In this document: positions 25,226 through 33,583 of the stretch, one piece after another
Layout of the letters: the number at the start of each line of letters is the position of its first letter
How positions within the stretch are numbered: the stretch's first letter is position 1
From: Bacteroidaceae bacterium
GTDB taxonomy: Bacteria > Bacteroidota > Bacteroidia > Bacteroidales > Bacteroidaceae
Length of the DNA: 35,281 nt
Direction of reading: 5' to 3'
Assembly (NCBI GenBank): GCA_016280855.1
Contig: JAEEHP010000134.1
Span: 1 to 35,281, forward strand
Made by a program: the position numbers and the translations under genes
Notes under the pieces: generated by a model
What the model saw: only the letters and a program-made list of their open reading frames with translations
Told to the model about the DNA's origin: nothing
The model's database searches: none

Positions 25226-25257
25226 CGTTATTATTTATCATTTATCATTTATCATTT
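25120..25257. repeat. Inverted heptamer arrays around the porZ start
   Basis: Left array 25120-25168: seven 7-nt steps alternating AAATAAT and AAATGAT (the last AAATGAC). Right array 25228-25257: ATTTATC units in inverted orientation, three of them perfect. The 60-nt spacer holds the porZ start codon and codons 1-19. In the porZ mRNA the arrays could pair and place the start codon in the loop. The right array also contains the rdgB stop codon. Confidence 0.9.
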
Positions 25258-25845
25258 CTTTGTCCTGAGGAACTCCGCCAGCTTCTGCGTGGCGCGTCCT
25301 CGGTGACTGATTGCGTTCTTCTCGGCGGCAGTCATCTCGGCGAAGCAGCGGTCGTAGCCATCGGGCTGGAAGATGGGATCGTAGCCGAAGCCCTCATGGC
25401 CGTGGCGCTCGCGGAGAATGGTACCGGGGCAGATGCCTTCGAAGAGATATTCCTGCCCCTGATATAATAACGCAATGACCGTGCGAAATCTTGCGCTGCG
25501 GTCTGTTATTTTTTCTAAATTATGCAGCAAGAGGTTCATGTTGGCATCGCTGTCATGGGAAAAGCCGTTGCCGAAAAGCTCGGCATAGCGAGCCGTGTGA
25601 ACGCCAGGAACGCCGTTGAGGGCAGTCACTTCGAGCCCTGTGTCGTCGGCAAAGCAGTCGAGGCCGTAGTGTTCCTTGACATAACGTGCCTTTTGCAGGG
25701 CATTGCCTTCGAGCGTGTCCGCCGTCTCAGGGATATCCTCGTCACAGCCGATGTCCTTGAGGCCCACGACCTCAAAACGCTCGCCCAAGATCTGACGAAC
25801 CTCGGAGAGCTTGTGCTGATTGTTAGTGGCAAAAACTATCTTCAT
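25252..25845 (-). CDS. rdgB: XTP/dITP diphosphatase (Ham1/RdgB)
   Basis: House-cleaning nucleotidase that removes XTP and (d)ITP from the nucleotide pool. The product is 197 aa. Seen are [40 protein letters not shown] and the late SHRGRA motif. I start at MKIVFATNN. An open extension of 40 codons upstream runs through the intergenic repeat. The stop TGA belongs to the ATTTATC/TGATAAA array. yitT lies 88 nt upstream on the same strand. Confidence 0.93.
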   Translation of the reverse strand: MKIVFATNNQHKLSEVRQILGERFEVVGLKDIGCDEDIPETADTLEGNALQKARYVKEHYGLDCFADDTGLEVTALNGVPGVHTARYAELFGNGFSHDSDANMNLLLHNLEKITDRSARFRTVIALLYQGQEYLFEGICPGTILRERHGHEGFGYDPIFQPDGYDRCFAEMTAAEKNAISHRGRATQKLAEFLRTKK

Positions 25846-25847
25846 TT

Positions 25848-25925
25848 GACAATTTGACAATTTACAATTGAACAATTGATACAAGGTGACAGGACAACCG
25901 TCAAATCGTAAATTGACCAATTGTC
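25848..25925. repeat. Inverted repeat between rdgB and yitT
   Basis: The 18-nt arms 25848-25865 and 25908-25925 match at 16 of 18 positions in inverted orientation. Each is built from AATTTGAC/AATTGAC-type units, and the spacer is 42 nt. The left arm begins two bases from the rdgB start codon. Confidence 0.75.
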
Positions 25926-25933
25926 CAATTTCG

Positions 25934-26824
25934 TCATGTCTTGATATGGTCGAAGCCCTCGCCATAGACGCCTACGACTTTGGTCATCGTGACGAAGGCT
26001 TTGTTATCGATATGCTTGATGAGTCGGAAAATCTGCTGACTCTCGCGGCGACGGGCCATGACGATGAGCACGCGGCGCTCCTGCTTGCTGTACCAGCCTT
26101 CGCCATACAACTCCGTAACACCACGATGGATCTCTTCGCCAATCTTCTTGGCGATTTCCTCGTGCTTGTCGGAGATGATGGTGAACTGCACGCTCTGCGC
26201 AGCTGACGTCATCGTGTAGTCGAGCAGGATCATCGAGATGATGAGGATGACGTAACCGGTCACCACTTTGTTCCAGTCGTGGAAGACGAAGAAGCTGCAC
26301 GAAACGATGATAAAGTCCAACCACATCAGGATACGTCCCATCGAGAAGTTCTTGTACTTGTTCACAATGGCAGCGATGATATCCGTGCCGCCCGTAGAGC
26401 CGTTGTTGATGAACACAACAGCCAAAGCTGCGCCCTCGATGCAAGCACCGATAACGGCAGCCATGAAAGGCTGATCGCCAACGACTTTAGGCAACGTGCC
26501 GTCGGGGAGGGCTATCACCTGCTGCACCAAAGCGAGGAACAACGTGATGCAGGCGGTGGCATAGATTGTCTTGGTGAAAAACTTGAAGCCTAAGATCTTC
26601 AGACCGATGGCCAGAAGAACAGCATTGATGATAAAGTAGCTGTACTGGGTGGGGAAGCCAGTGGCGTAAAAGATGATGGCGGAGACGCCCGTCATGCCGC
26701 CCGGCGTGAATTCGTAGGGCAGCATGAAGGTGCAGAAGCCGATGCAGTAGCCAAGACATCCGAGGGCTATAAAGAAGTAATCCTTGACTTCATCGACGAT
26801 GTTAGTGATACTCATCTTTTTCAT
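25934..26824 (-). CDS. YitT family membrane protein
   Basis: A 296-aa inner-membrane protein of unknown substrate. About five to six membrane segments lie in residues 15-205 ([87 protein letters not shown]), with the conserved loop [13 protein letters not shown] cytoplasmic DUF2179 domain follows (about 215-290, [16 protein letters not shown] end). The start codon overlaps the leuS stop (ATGA), so translation is probably coupled to leuS. The loop and domain order match YitT proteins well; the transported molecule is unknown. Confidence 0.9.
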   Translation of the reverse strand: MKKMSITNIVDEVKDYFFIALGCLGYCIGFCTFMLPYEFTPGGMTGVSAIIFYATGFPTQYSYFIINAVLLAIGLKILGFKFFTKTIYATACITLFLALVQQVIALPDGTLPKVVGDQPFMAAVIGACIEGAALAVVFINNGSTGGTDIIAAIVNKYKNFSMGRILMWLDFIIVSCSFFVFHDWNKVVTGYVILIISMILLDYTMTSAAQSVQFTIISDKHEEIAKKIGEEIHRGVTELYGEGWYSKQERRVLIVMARRRESQQIFRLIKHIDNKAFVTMTKVVGVYGEGFDHIKT

Positions 26825-29661
26825 TTCATCACAATGTTAATCATGCGTTTTGGCACAATAATGACCTTCACAATCTGTTTGTCTTCAAGGTACTTGGGCG
26901 TGAGCTCGTGATTGCGAGCAGCAGCTTCGATGGTGGCATTGTCGGCATCGGCGGGAAAATCGATGCCGAAGCGTGTCTTACCGTTGAAGGCGACCATCAT
27001 CTTCACCGTATCTTCGACGAGGAATTTCTCGTTGAACTCAGGCCATTGGGCATCGCAGACGCTGGTGGTGTGGCCGAGTGCTTCCCACAGTTCCTCAGCG
27101 ATGTGAGGTGCAAAGGGAGCGATGAGCACCACGATAGGCTCGAGCACGGCACGCTTGGTGCACTTGAGGCTTGAGAGTTCGTTGGTGGCGATCATGAAGG
27201 CTGGGATGCTGGTGTTGTAAGAGAAGGCTTCGATGTCCTCTGTCACCTTCTTGATGAGCTTATGCAATGCCTTCAGCTCGGCAGCTGAGGGCTCTTCATC
27301 GGTGACAGCAAAATCCTCTTTGTTCCAGAACATATTCCAGAACTTCTTCAGGAAGCGGAAGCAACCGTCGATGCCGGCGACATCCCAAGGCTTCGACTGC
27401 TCGATGGGGCCAAGGAACATCTCGTAGAGACGCAGTGTGTCTGCGCCGTAGTTCTCGCAGATGTCATCGGGATTGACCACGTTGTACTTCGACTTGGACA
27501 TCTTTTCGATAGCTTGGCTGACGATGTACTGCCCGTTCTTGTTCAGGATGAACTCTGCATCGCGGAACTCGGCTGTCCACTGACGGATTTTCTCCACATC
27601 CAGCACATTGCCGCTGACCATGCTGATGTCGGCATATACGGGATCGGCCTCAGTGCCCTCGTAGAAGTAGAGGTTCTTCTTCTTGGCATCATCATACTGC
27701 TCCTCCAGGAGGTCGAAGCTCACGAACTTGTTGGTGCCACGCAGGCGATAGACGAAGCTGGACCAACCCTGAATCATACCTTGGTTGATGAGCTTCTGGA
27801 AGGGCTCTTCCTTCTTGCTGATGCCCAGGTCAAAGAGGAACTTATTCCAGAAACGGCTGTAGATCAAGTGGCCCGTTGCATGCTCGCTACCTCCTACGTA
27901 GAGATCTACGTTCTGCCAGTAGCTGGCAGCTTTCTCGCTTACCAATGCCTCATCGTTGAGGGGATCCATATAACGGAGGTAGTAGGCTGAAGAGCCTGCG
28001 AAACCAGGCATGGTATAGAGCTCAATGGGGAAGACATTCTCGTCATCGATGAGGCTGTTCTCCACAATCTTCTTGTTCTTCTCATCCCAAGCCCATTTGG
28101 TGGCATTGCCCAAGGGAGGTTCGCCGGTCTCGGTGGGCAGGAACTTATCCACCTGAGGCAACTCAATAGGCAGGCATTCTTCGGGTATCATCTGGGGAAT
28201 CCCATGCTTGTAATAGACAGGGAAGGGTTCGCCCCAGTAGCGCTGACGGCTGAAGATGGCATCGCGCAGACGGTAGTTCACCTTCACGCGACCTAGGTGA
28301 TGAGCCTTCACGAAGCGCTTTGTCTCGGCGATGGCCTCTTTGATGGTCTTGCCGTTCAAGACTAGACATTCGCCATCATACATCACACTCTTGTCAGGAC
28401 TTATGGGTGAGTTCATCACAATACCCTCCTTGGCATCGTAGCTCTCCTCACTCACGTCGGCTCCTTCCACCAATGGAATAATGGGAAGGTCGAAGTGCTT
28501 GGCGAAGGCGTAGTCGCGGCTGTCATGAGCCGGAACGGCCATGATGGCACCTGTGCCGTAGCCAGCCAACACATATTCTGCCACGTAGATGGGGCATTTG
28601 TCGCCGGTGATCGGGTTGATGCCGTAGGCGCCGGAGAACACACCTGTCACAGTGTGGTCGATCATGCGTTCACGCTCGGTGCGGCCTTTCACATATTTGA
28701 TGTAAGCATCTACCGCCTCGCGTTGGTCTGGTGTGGTCACCTTGTCCACCAATTCGCTCTCAGGAGCCAGCACGAAGAAGGTCACGCCGAACATCGTGTC
28801 GGCACGTGTGGTGAAGATGGTGAAATCCACATCGCTGTCGGCTACCTTGATCAGCACTTCGGCACCTTCACTGCGACCAATCCAGTTCTTCTGGGTCTCC
28901 TTGATGCTCTCGCTCCAGTCAATGGTCTCCAGACCATCCAACAGACGCTGACTGTAGGCGCTGACGCGCAGACACCACTGGCGCATCTTCTTCTGCTCCA
29001 CCGGGTAGCCGCCGCGCTCGCTGACGCCATTGACCACCTCGTCGTTGGCCAACACCGTACCCAATGCAGGGCACCAGTTCACCATCGTCTCACCGAGGTA
29101 GGCAATGCGATGCTGCATGAGCAGTTCGCTCTGCTCCTTTTCATCGGCAGGCCATTTGCCTTCAGCCTTGAACTTCTCGATGAGTTTCTCCATGGGTTGT
29201 GCCTTCTGGAGCTGTTCGTCGAAGTATGAGTTATACATCTTCTGGAACGCCCATTGTGTCCACTTATAGTAGTTTGGTGTGCAGGTTCGAACCTCGCGGC
29301 TCCAGTCAAACGAGAAACCGATCTTGTCCAGCTGCTCGCGGTAGCGGTCGATGTTGGCGAAGGTAGTCTTCTCAGGATGCTGACCTGTCTTGATGGCATA
29401 TTGTTCTGCGGGAAGACCGTAGGCATCGTAGCCCATCGGGTTCAGCACGTTAAAGCCCTGCAGACGCTTGTAGCGGGCATAGATGTCCGAAGCGATGTAG
29501 CCGAGGGGATGCCCCACGTGCAGACCTGCGCCACTGGGATAGGGAAACATATTGAGGACGTAGAACTTCTTGCGTGTCTCGTCCTCCGTCACCTTGTACG
29601 TCTGTTGGTCAACCCAACGCTGACGCCACTTCTTTTCAATCTCTCTGAAATTGTATTCCAT
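26821..29661 (-). CDS. leuS: Leucyl-tRNA synthetase
   Basis: Charges tRNA-Leu. The product is 946 aa, the usual size in Bacteroidetes. The class I signature HVGH is at 48-51 and KMSKS at 720-724. The CP1 editing domain lies between about 220 and 430 (segment [18 protein letters not shown]). A leucine-specific insertion precedes KMSKS (about 630-700), as in relatives. I start at [12 protein letters not shown]. An in-frame ATG 20 codons upstream lies ahead of the probable -7 box and is not used. yitT overlaps the 3' end by 4 nt. Confidence 0.96.
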   Translation of the reverse strand: MEYNFREIEKKWRQRWVDQQTYKVTEDETRKKFYVLNMFPYPSGAGLHVGHPLGYIASDIYARYKRLQGFNVLNPMGYDAYGLPAEQYAIKTGQHPEKTTFANIDRYREQLDKIGFSFDWSREVRTCTPNYYKWTQWAFQKMYNSYFDEQLQKAQPMEKLIEKFKAEGKWPADEKEQSELLMQHRIAYLGETMVNWCPALGTVLANDEVVNGVSERGGYPVEQKKMRQWCLRVSAYSQRLLDGLETIDWSESIKETQKNWIGRSEGAEVLIKVADSDVDFTIFTTRADTMFGVTFFVLAPESELVDKVTTPDQREAVDAYIKYVKGRTERERMIDHTVTGVFSGAYGINPITGDKCPIYVAEYVLAGYGTGAIMAVPAHDSRDYAFAKHFDLPIIPLVEGADVSEESYDAKEGIVMNSPISPDKSVMYDGECLVLNGKTIKEAIAETKRFVKAHHLGRVKVNYRLRDAIFSRQRYWGEPFPVYYKHGIPQMIPEECLPIELPQVDKFLPTETGEPPLGNATKWAWDEKNKKIVENSLIDDENVFPIELYTMPGFAGSSAYYLRYMDPLNDEALVSEKAASYWQNVDLYVGGSEHATGHLIYSRFWNKFLFDLGISKKEEPFQKLINQGMIQGWSSFVYRLRGTNKFVSFDLLEEQYDDAKKKNLYFYEGTEADPVYADISMVSGNVLDVEKIRQWTAEFRDAEFILNKNGQYIVSQAIEKMSKSKYNVVNPDDICENYGADTLRLYEMFLGPIEQSKPWDVAGIDGCFRFLKKFWNMFWNKEDFAVTDEEPSAAELKALHKLIKKVTEDIEAFSYNTSIPAFMIATNELSSLKCTKRAVLEPIVVLIAPFAPHIAEELWEALGHTTSVCDAQWPEFNEKFLVEDTVKMMVAFNGKTRFGIDFPADADNATIEAAARNHELTPKYLEDKQIVKVIIVPKRMINIVMK

Positions 29662-29695
29662 TGCAATTATATTTGTTGTTATTCGTTTTTCGGCT

Positions 29696-29703
29696 GCAAA
29701 GGT
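29696..29703 (-). promoter_or_regulatory. Probable -7 box of leuS
   Basis: GACCTTTG followed by C on the minus strand: one base away from TAnnTTTG. A start near 29688 gives a leader of about 27 nt to the ATG at 29661. The match is weaker than at the other genes. Confidence 0.4.
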
Positions 29704-29736
29704 CGCAATTTTCTGCGACATAACGAAATTTTATGT

Positions 29737-29775
29737 AAAAAAAGAAGGAAGCGCACGCGTGCGTTTCCTTCTTTT
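29737..29775 (-). terminator. Rho-independent terminator of tRNA-Gln
   Basis: Read on the minus strand, a 12-bp stem with one mismatch (arms 29744-29755 and 29760-29771, loop CGCG) is extended by AAAA/TTTT and followed by seven T. It begins about 12 nt after the CCA of the tRNA. It is the clearest intrinsic terminator in the window. Confidence 0.85.
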
Positions 29776-29786
29776 CTGGCTTTTGC

Positions 29787-29860
29787 TGGTTGGGATACCC
29801 GGATTCGAACCAGGAAAAACAGAACCAAAACCTGTTGTGTTACCATTACACCATATCCCA
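29787..29860 (-). tRNA. trnQ: tRNA-Gln (anticodon TTG)
   Basis: Full cloverleaf on the minus strand. The acceptor stem TGGGATA pairs with TATCCCA. The D-arm contains TGGTGTAATGGTAACACA. The anticodon stem ACAGG/TCTGT encloses the loop TTTTGGT with anticodon TTG. The T-arm is CCTGG-TTCGAATC-CGGG. The discriminator is A, and CCA is encoded (29789-29787). The length is 74 nt with CCA. It has its own promoter and terminator. Confidence 0.95.
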
Positions 29861-29890
29861 ATCCTAAGGCTTTTATCGCTAAAAGCGCGG

Positions 29891-29898
29891 CAAAGGTA
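29891..29898 (-). promoter_or_regulatory. -7 box of tRNA-Gln
   Basis: TACCTTTG followed by C on the minus strand, about 30 nt before the mature tRNA 5' end. Confidence 0.65.
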
Positions 29899-29908
29899 CG
29901 TTTTTTTA

Positions 29909-29940
29909 GTTGAAAGATGAAAGTTGGAAGTTGAAAATTA
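29909..29940. repeat. AGTTGAA heptamer array upstream of tRNA-Gln
   Basis: The steps AGTTGAA, AGATGAA, AGTTGGA, AGTTGAA reproduce the array at 13505-13539 almost exactly at a distance of 16 kb. Confidence 0.7.
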
Positions 29941-30011
29941 CAGGAATAGGCGTTGCTTTTAACGTTCTTTGACAGTTAACGGTCGTTTTCTACTTCCCGT
30001 TCACCGCTTTC

Positions 30012-30090
30012 AACGCTTCGTTTGCAAAGCGTTCGACCTGGTCGCTCCACCCTTGGAGCGCTCGACCTCTGGTCGCTTCGATACTTCGAA
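30012..30090. repeat. Cluster of palindromes downstream of tyrS
   Basis: Successive dyads are AACGCTT/AAGCGTT (30012-30033), CGACC-T-GGTCG (30034-30044), CGCTCCA-CCCT-TGGAGCG (30043-30060), CGACC-TCT-GGTCG (30063-30075) and CTTCGATACTTCGAAG just after. GGTCG and CGACC recur so that several alternative foldings, including a cruciform, are possible. No T-run follows, so a standard terminator is not supported. It looks like an interspersed palindromic element. Confidence 0.6.
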
Positions 30091-30108
30091 GAACTTTCAC
30101 CTTTCAAC

Positions 30109-31404
30109 TCACTCAGCGATGAGCAGATAGTAATTCTTCTTGCCTTTCTGCACGAGCAGGTAACGCCCGTCGATGAGATCGGCGGTGGTCACGGCCTGGT
30201 CGAACTGCGTGAGCTTCTCCTTATTGAGGCTCACACCGCCACCCTGCACCATCTTTCGCATCTCGCCCTTCGAGGGGAAACACTCGGTCTCGGTGGCCAT
30301 GAGTTCTACGGCCTTGATGCCCTCGCCCTCGAGCAGGCTCTTGGCGATGGTGAAATGAGGCACGCCGTCGAAAACGTCCAGGAGCGTCTGCTCGTCCAGG
30401 CTGACAAGCGCCTCCTTCGTCGATTTGCCGAAGAGCATCTGCGAAGCCTCCTGAGCCATGCGCAGGTCTTCCTCGCTGTGAACCATCTTCGTGACCTCCT
30501 CGGCCAGACGGCGCTGTAGCTCGCGACGACCCGGATCTTCGCGGTGACGGGCGATGAGCTCGTCGATCTCGTCCTTAGGCAATGAGGTGAAGATCTTGAT
30601 GTAGCGCTCAGCATCTTCGTCGGCTACGTTGATCCAGAACTGGTAGAAGCGGTAAGGACTCGTGTAGCGGCGGTCGAGCCATATATTGCCCTGCTCCGTC
30701 TTGCCGAACTTGCGGCCGTCGCTCTTCGTGATGAGGGGACATGTCAGCGCATAAGCTTCGCCGCCACCCATGCGACGGATGAGCTCAGTACCTGTTGTAA
30801 TATTGCCCCATTGGTCGGAGCCGCCCATCTGCAGCTTGCAGCCCTTGTGCGTATTGAGGTAGTAGAAGTCGTAGCCCTGCAGCAGCTGATAGGTGAACTC
30901 GGTGAACGAGAGGCCATCACGTGCCTCGCCATTGAGGCGCTTCTGAACGCTGTCCTTCGCCATCATGTAGTTCACGGTGATGTGTTTACCTACGTCGCGG
31001 GCAAAAGCCAGGAACGTGAAGTCCTTCATCCAGTCGTAGTTGTTCACCAGTTCAGCACGGTTGGGCGCATCGCTCTCGAAGTCGAGGAAGTGAGACAGCT
31101 GTGCCTTGATGCACGCCACGTTATGTGCCAGCGTCTCCTCGTCAAGGAGGTTACGCTCCTGGCTCTTGCCGCTCGGATCACCGATCATGCCGGTGGCACC
31201 GCCGATGAGGGCAAGGGGTTTGTGGCCGCAACGCTGCAGGTGGCGCAGCATCATCACGCCGCAGAGGTGACCGATGTGGAGACTGTCGGCCGTGGGATCG
31301 ATGCCCACGTAGGCCGTCACTTGTTCTTTCTGGAGCAGCTCTTCGGTGCCAGGCATCATCTGGTGCACCATTCCGCGCCATTTCAGTTCTTCAACGAAAT
31401 TCAT
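30109..31404 (-). CDS. tyrS: Tyrosyl-tRNA synthetase
   Basis: Charges tRNA-Tyr. The product is 431 aa. It has the class I signature HIGH (43-46), the tyrosine-binding segment [13 protein letters not shown] (193-205), and KFGKT (232-236) in place of KMSKS, as is normal for bacterial TyrRS. A C-terminal S4 RNA-binding domain starts near 365 ([16 protein letters not shown]). It has its own -7 box and a palindrome cluster downstream. Confidence 0.96.
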   Translation of the reverse strand: MNFVEELKWRGMVHQMMPGTEELLQKEQVTAYVGIDPTADSLHIGHLCGVMMLRHLQRCGHKPLALIGGATGMIGDPSGKSQERNLLDEETLAHNVACIKAQLSHFLDFESDAPNRAELVNNYDWMKDFTFLAFARDVGKHITVNYMMAKDSVQKRLNGEARDGLSFTEFTYQLLQGYDFYYLNTHKGCKLQMGGSDQWGNITTGTELIRRMGGGEAYALTCPLITKSDGRKFGKTEQGNIWLDRRYTSPYRFYQFWINVADEDAERYIKIFTSLPKDEIDELIARHREDPGRRELQRRLAEEVTKMVHSEEDLRMAQEASQMLFGKSTKEALVSLDEQTLLDVFDGVPHFTIAKSLLEGEGIKAVELMATETECFPSKGEMRKMVQGGGVSLNKEKLTQFDQAVTTADLIDGRYLLVQKGKKNYYLLIAE

Positions 31405-31459
31405 GATTATAATGTTGTTTTTGGGATTAACTATTAGCTATTCTTCGTCTTAGCGGCTG

Positions 31460-31467
31460 CAAAGGTA
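31460..31467 (-). promoter_or_regulatory. -7 box of tyrS
   Basis: TACCTTTG followed by C on the minus strand, giving a leader of about 50 nt. No good -33 TTG is seen. No T-box-like leader can be recognised. Confidence 0.6.
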
Positions 31468-31642
31468 GGCAATTTTAGCGAATAATGAGTAAGGAATAAT
31501 GAAAAATGAAGCCTCAACGATGAAAAATGAAGGAGAAAAGAAGAAATATCAAAAGAAAAGCGCTTTTCCCACTTAATTTTGTGCCGCCAAAAGTAATAAA
31601 CGGCCGTGTCGTTATCAAGTTAAAATCCTTTAAATATCGCGT

Positions 31643-31678
31643 ATTATGGCTGCAAACACTTACCTTTGCAGCCATAAT
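31643..31678. promoter_or_regulatory. Perfect 14-bp inverted repeat overlapping the -7 box of the DUF6250-like gene
   Basis: ATTATGGCTGCAAA (31643-31656), 8 nt, then the exact reverse complement (31665-31678). The -7 box TACCTTTG (31661-31668) lies in the spacer and the first bases of the right arm. It is either an operator covering the promoter or, if transcription starts further upstream, a leader hairpin. The gene starts 10 nt after it. Confidence 0.65.
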
Positions 31679-31687
31679 GATATCACC

Positions 31688-32338
31688 ATGCGACTACTTC
31701 TATCTTTCGCTTTCCTCTTTTCGTTTCTCGTTCCCTGCTTAGCCGGCACCCATTGGCTCATCGAAGCGGAATCGGCACAAACGCGGATCGTCCTGCGCGA
31801 CGATACGCTGGACATCACCTCGCCTCAAGGGCTATCGCTTTGGTGGAATCAACCCTTGAAGGCTCCCTGCACCGTCGAATATCGGGCTTGTGTGGTCATG
31901 GAAGGGGGCAGCTGCGACCGCCTGTCGGACTTGAACTGCTTCTGGATGGCGAGCGAACCTTTTACGGGCATGACGAAGCGTGGCGGACGTTTCGCTGAAA
32001 GCTATCGCCTCCAATGCTACTACCTCGGCTATGGCGGCAACCACAACATGACAACGCGCTTCCGCCGCTACGACGGCGACACGCTTGCCGTGGCGGACGC
32101 GACGCGCCGGCCGCCGATTCTCAAGGAATACACCGATGCCACACACCTGCTGAAACCCAACCATTGGTATGCCGTTCGCATCGAGATGCATGCCGATGGC
32201 CGCACACGCTACTTCATCGACAATGAACTCCTCGTCGATTACCTCGACCCCTCCCCTCTGCTACACGGCTGGTTTGCCTTCCGCACCACTTGGAGCCACA
32301 CGCGCCTCACCGCGTTCAAGATTACACCCCTTCAATAG
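31688..32338 (+). CDS. Secreted DUF6250-like protein
   Basis: A 216-aa exported protein. The signal peptide is about 1-19 (RLLLSFAFLFSFLVPCLAG). The mature part looks like a concanavalin-type beta sandwich, with the conserved-looking pieces FWMASEPF, YYLGYGGNHNMTTRFRRYDGD, HWYAVRIEMHADGRTRYFIDNELLVDYLDP and GWFAFRTTWSHTR. Bacteroidetes proteins with this pattern are annotated DUF6250 and often occur with polysaccharide-degradation genes. Here it stands alone. I start at MRLLLSF because the upstream in-frame ATG lies before the -7 box. Function unknown; carbohydrate binding or cleavage is a guess from the fold. Confidence 0.75.
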   Translation: MRLLLSFAFLFSFLVPCLAGTHWLIEAESAQTRIVLRDDTLDITSPQGLSLWWNQPLKAPCTVEYRACVVMEGGSCDRLSDLNCFWMASEPFTGMTKRGGRFAESYRLQCYYLGYGGNHNMTTRFRRYDGDTLAVADATRRPPILKEYTDATHLLKPNHWYAVRIEMHADGRTRYFIDNELLVDYLDPSPLLHGWFAFRTTWSHTRLTAFKITPLQ

Positions 32339-32664
32339 AAAGTGAAAAGTGAAAGAGTGAACTTTCTGAGCAGCGAGAGCAATCAAGCTCGCTTGAATTG
32401 CCGAGTCGTGACGAAAGTCAGCAAAGTTAATGAGTGCCACTACGTGACAGAAATCGTACAAATCTATCCAAATCCTACAAAACATTTCTTCTTTTTAAAC
32501 AACGAATTATACGAATTAAACGAATTATTCATGTCCTATGTAATAGCTCATCCATCCTTATTTACTGTCCTATGGCGTAAATTCGTTTAATTCGTAAAAT
32601 TCGTTGTCTTATAAAAAACGTTTTCGTCTTCATTTTCGTTGCATAAATTGTGAATTATGAATTG
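32339..32664. other. Gene-free stretch with repeats
   Basis: It begins with AAGTGAAA-type units (32339-32362), contains a long inverted 9-nt array pair (32501-32605) and ends in the heptamer array at 32646-32680. An 82-codon open frame lies across it, but its composition is that of the repeats. No promoter is recognised for the flanking genes. Confidence 0.6.
32501..32605. repeat. Inverted ACGAATTAA array pair
   Basis: Left arm 32501-32527: three 9-nt steps ACGAATTAT, ACGAATTAA, ACGAATTAT. Right arm 32578-32605 is the inverted copy with one substitution over the first 26 positions. The spacer is 50 nt and contains GTCCTATG twice as a direct repeat. Confidence 0.85.
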
Positions 32665-32680
32665 TCAATTGTGAATTATT
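32646..32680. repeat. AATTGTG heptamer array over the 3' end of the SGNH gene
   Basis: Five exact steps: AATTGTG, AATTATG, AATTGTC, AATTGTG, AATTATT. It contains the stop codon (32665-32667) and the last four codons (IIHN) of the SGNH-type gene. Confidence 0.8.
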
Positions 32681-33570
32681 TTAGTTTTCAGATCGTGGGC
32701 GAAGCGCTGCGAGAAGATTCGTGAGCCTTTCTCCCAAAGGTGGGCATTGTCATAGAAGTATTCCGGATGATCCGTGTAGAGTCCCGGCGTGTCGTAATCG
32801 AGCAGGGGGACGTGTTCCTCCGCAGCTACGGCCTTCAGCTCGTCGTAGTAGTGCTCGTCGAGGATGGAGTAGCTGGGCGAAATGGACAGCACCAGCTGCA
32901 CGTTGCGACTGCGACACAGCGCAATGAAGCGACGGAAGGTGTTCAGCATCTGCGGAGCACTCGGCAAAGGCTTTTGCGGTTCGCCTAGCGTGGACGGGAA
33001 CGACGGCGGGCAGGCGATGGGCGTGTAGCCGTTGTCGTTCGGCTCATTGGGCTTGAACAGCCGCGCAATGGCAGCATTCGAGAGGGAATGGTAACGATAG
33101 AGGTGCGAGAATTGGTAGCGCCCCATCAGCCCTAACCAGCGGAACACCGAGTCAGCCTCGGCACAAAGCCCAATATGCGGAGCGTAGAAGCTGAGCATGT
33201 TCAGGTGGCCTTCGTTCTCGACGTACTCCGATTCGCCTGTGTCGAGAACCACGACCTTGGGCGTGTGGTGGTTGAGGACATGAGCGAGCGTCACATATTG
33301 GAAGTAGATGCTCCCCGAGGCGGAAATGCCGGCATTGAAGACGCTCATGCCCGTGGAATCCTGGATGATGGACGGCACGTAGTGGTTCTCGCATCTCGAT
33401 GTGCCTAAGAGGAGGATATCAGCATCCACTTCGCCGACAATCTTGCATATCTTCTGCGAGAAATGCTCATGCGTGTGCCATGTCACCCAATGCATGGCGG
33501 CCCCTCCGGCGCGGTCGAAGGCCAGCCAGAGCACGAAGATGACCAGTATGGAGCAGAGCATTTTCTTCAT
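32665..33570 (-). CDS. SGNH/DltD-like protein, partner of the MBOAT acyltransferase
   Basis: A 301-aa protein with one N-terminal membrane anchor (residues 4-20). A hydrolase-type domain follows. GTSRCENHY (56-64) carries the likely nucleophile Ser of the first SGNH block, NAGISASGS is the second, and DNAHLWEKG near the C-terminus gives the Asp-x-x-His pair. It starts 13 nt after the MBOAT gene on the same strand. In such pairs the MBOAT exports or activates acyl groups and the SGNH protein transfers them to a periplasmic polymer. The polymer is unknown here. The very C-terminus is repeat-encoded. Confidence 0.8.
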   Translation of the reverse strand: MKKMLCSILVIFVLWLAFDRAGGAAMHWVTWHTHEHFSQKICKIVGEVDADILLLGTSRCENHYVPSIIQDSTGMSVFNAGISASGSIYFQYVTLAHVLNHHTPKVVVLDTGESEYVENEGHLNMLSFYAPHIGLCAEADSVFRWLGLMGRYQFSHLYRYHSLSNAAIARLFKPNEPNDNGYTPIACPPSFPSTLGEPQKPLPSAPQMLNTFRRFIALCRSRNVQLVLSISPSYSILDEHYYDELKAVAAEEHVPLLDYDTPGLYTDHPEYFYDNAHLWEKGSRIFSQRFAHDLKTKIIHN

Positions 33571-33583
33571 CGTAGCTTAAGGA

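Noticed and set aside
29662..29721. Upstream ATG of leuS (20 extra codons)
   Set aside because: It lies before the probable -7 box, and family similarity begins at [12 protein letters not shown].
31405..31459. T-box or other amino-acid-responsive leader for tyrS
   Set aside because: The leader is only about 50 nt and has none of the T-box motifs.
32342..32590. 82-codon open frame as a small gene
   Set aside because: It runs through the repeat patches; there is no family resemblance, no promoter, and the second half is the translated ACGAATTAA array.
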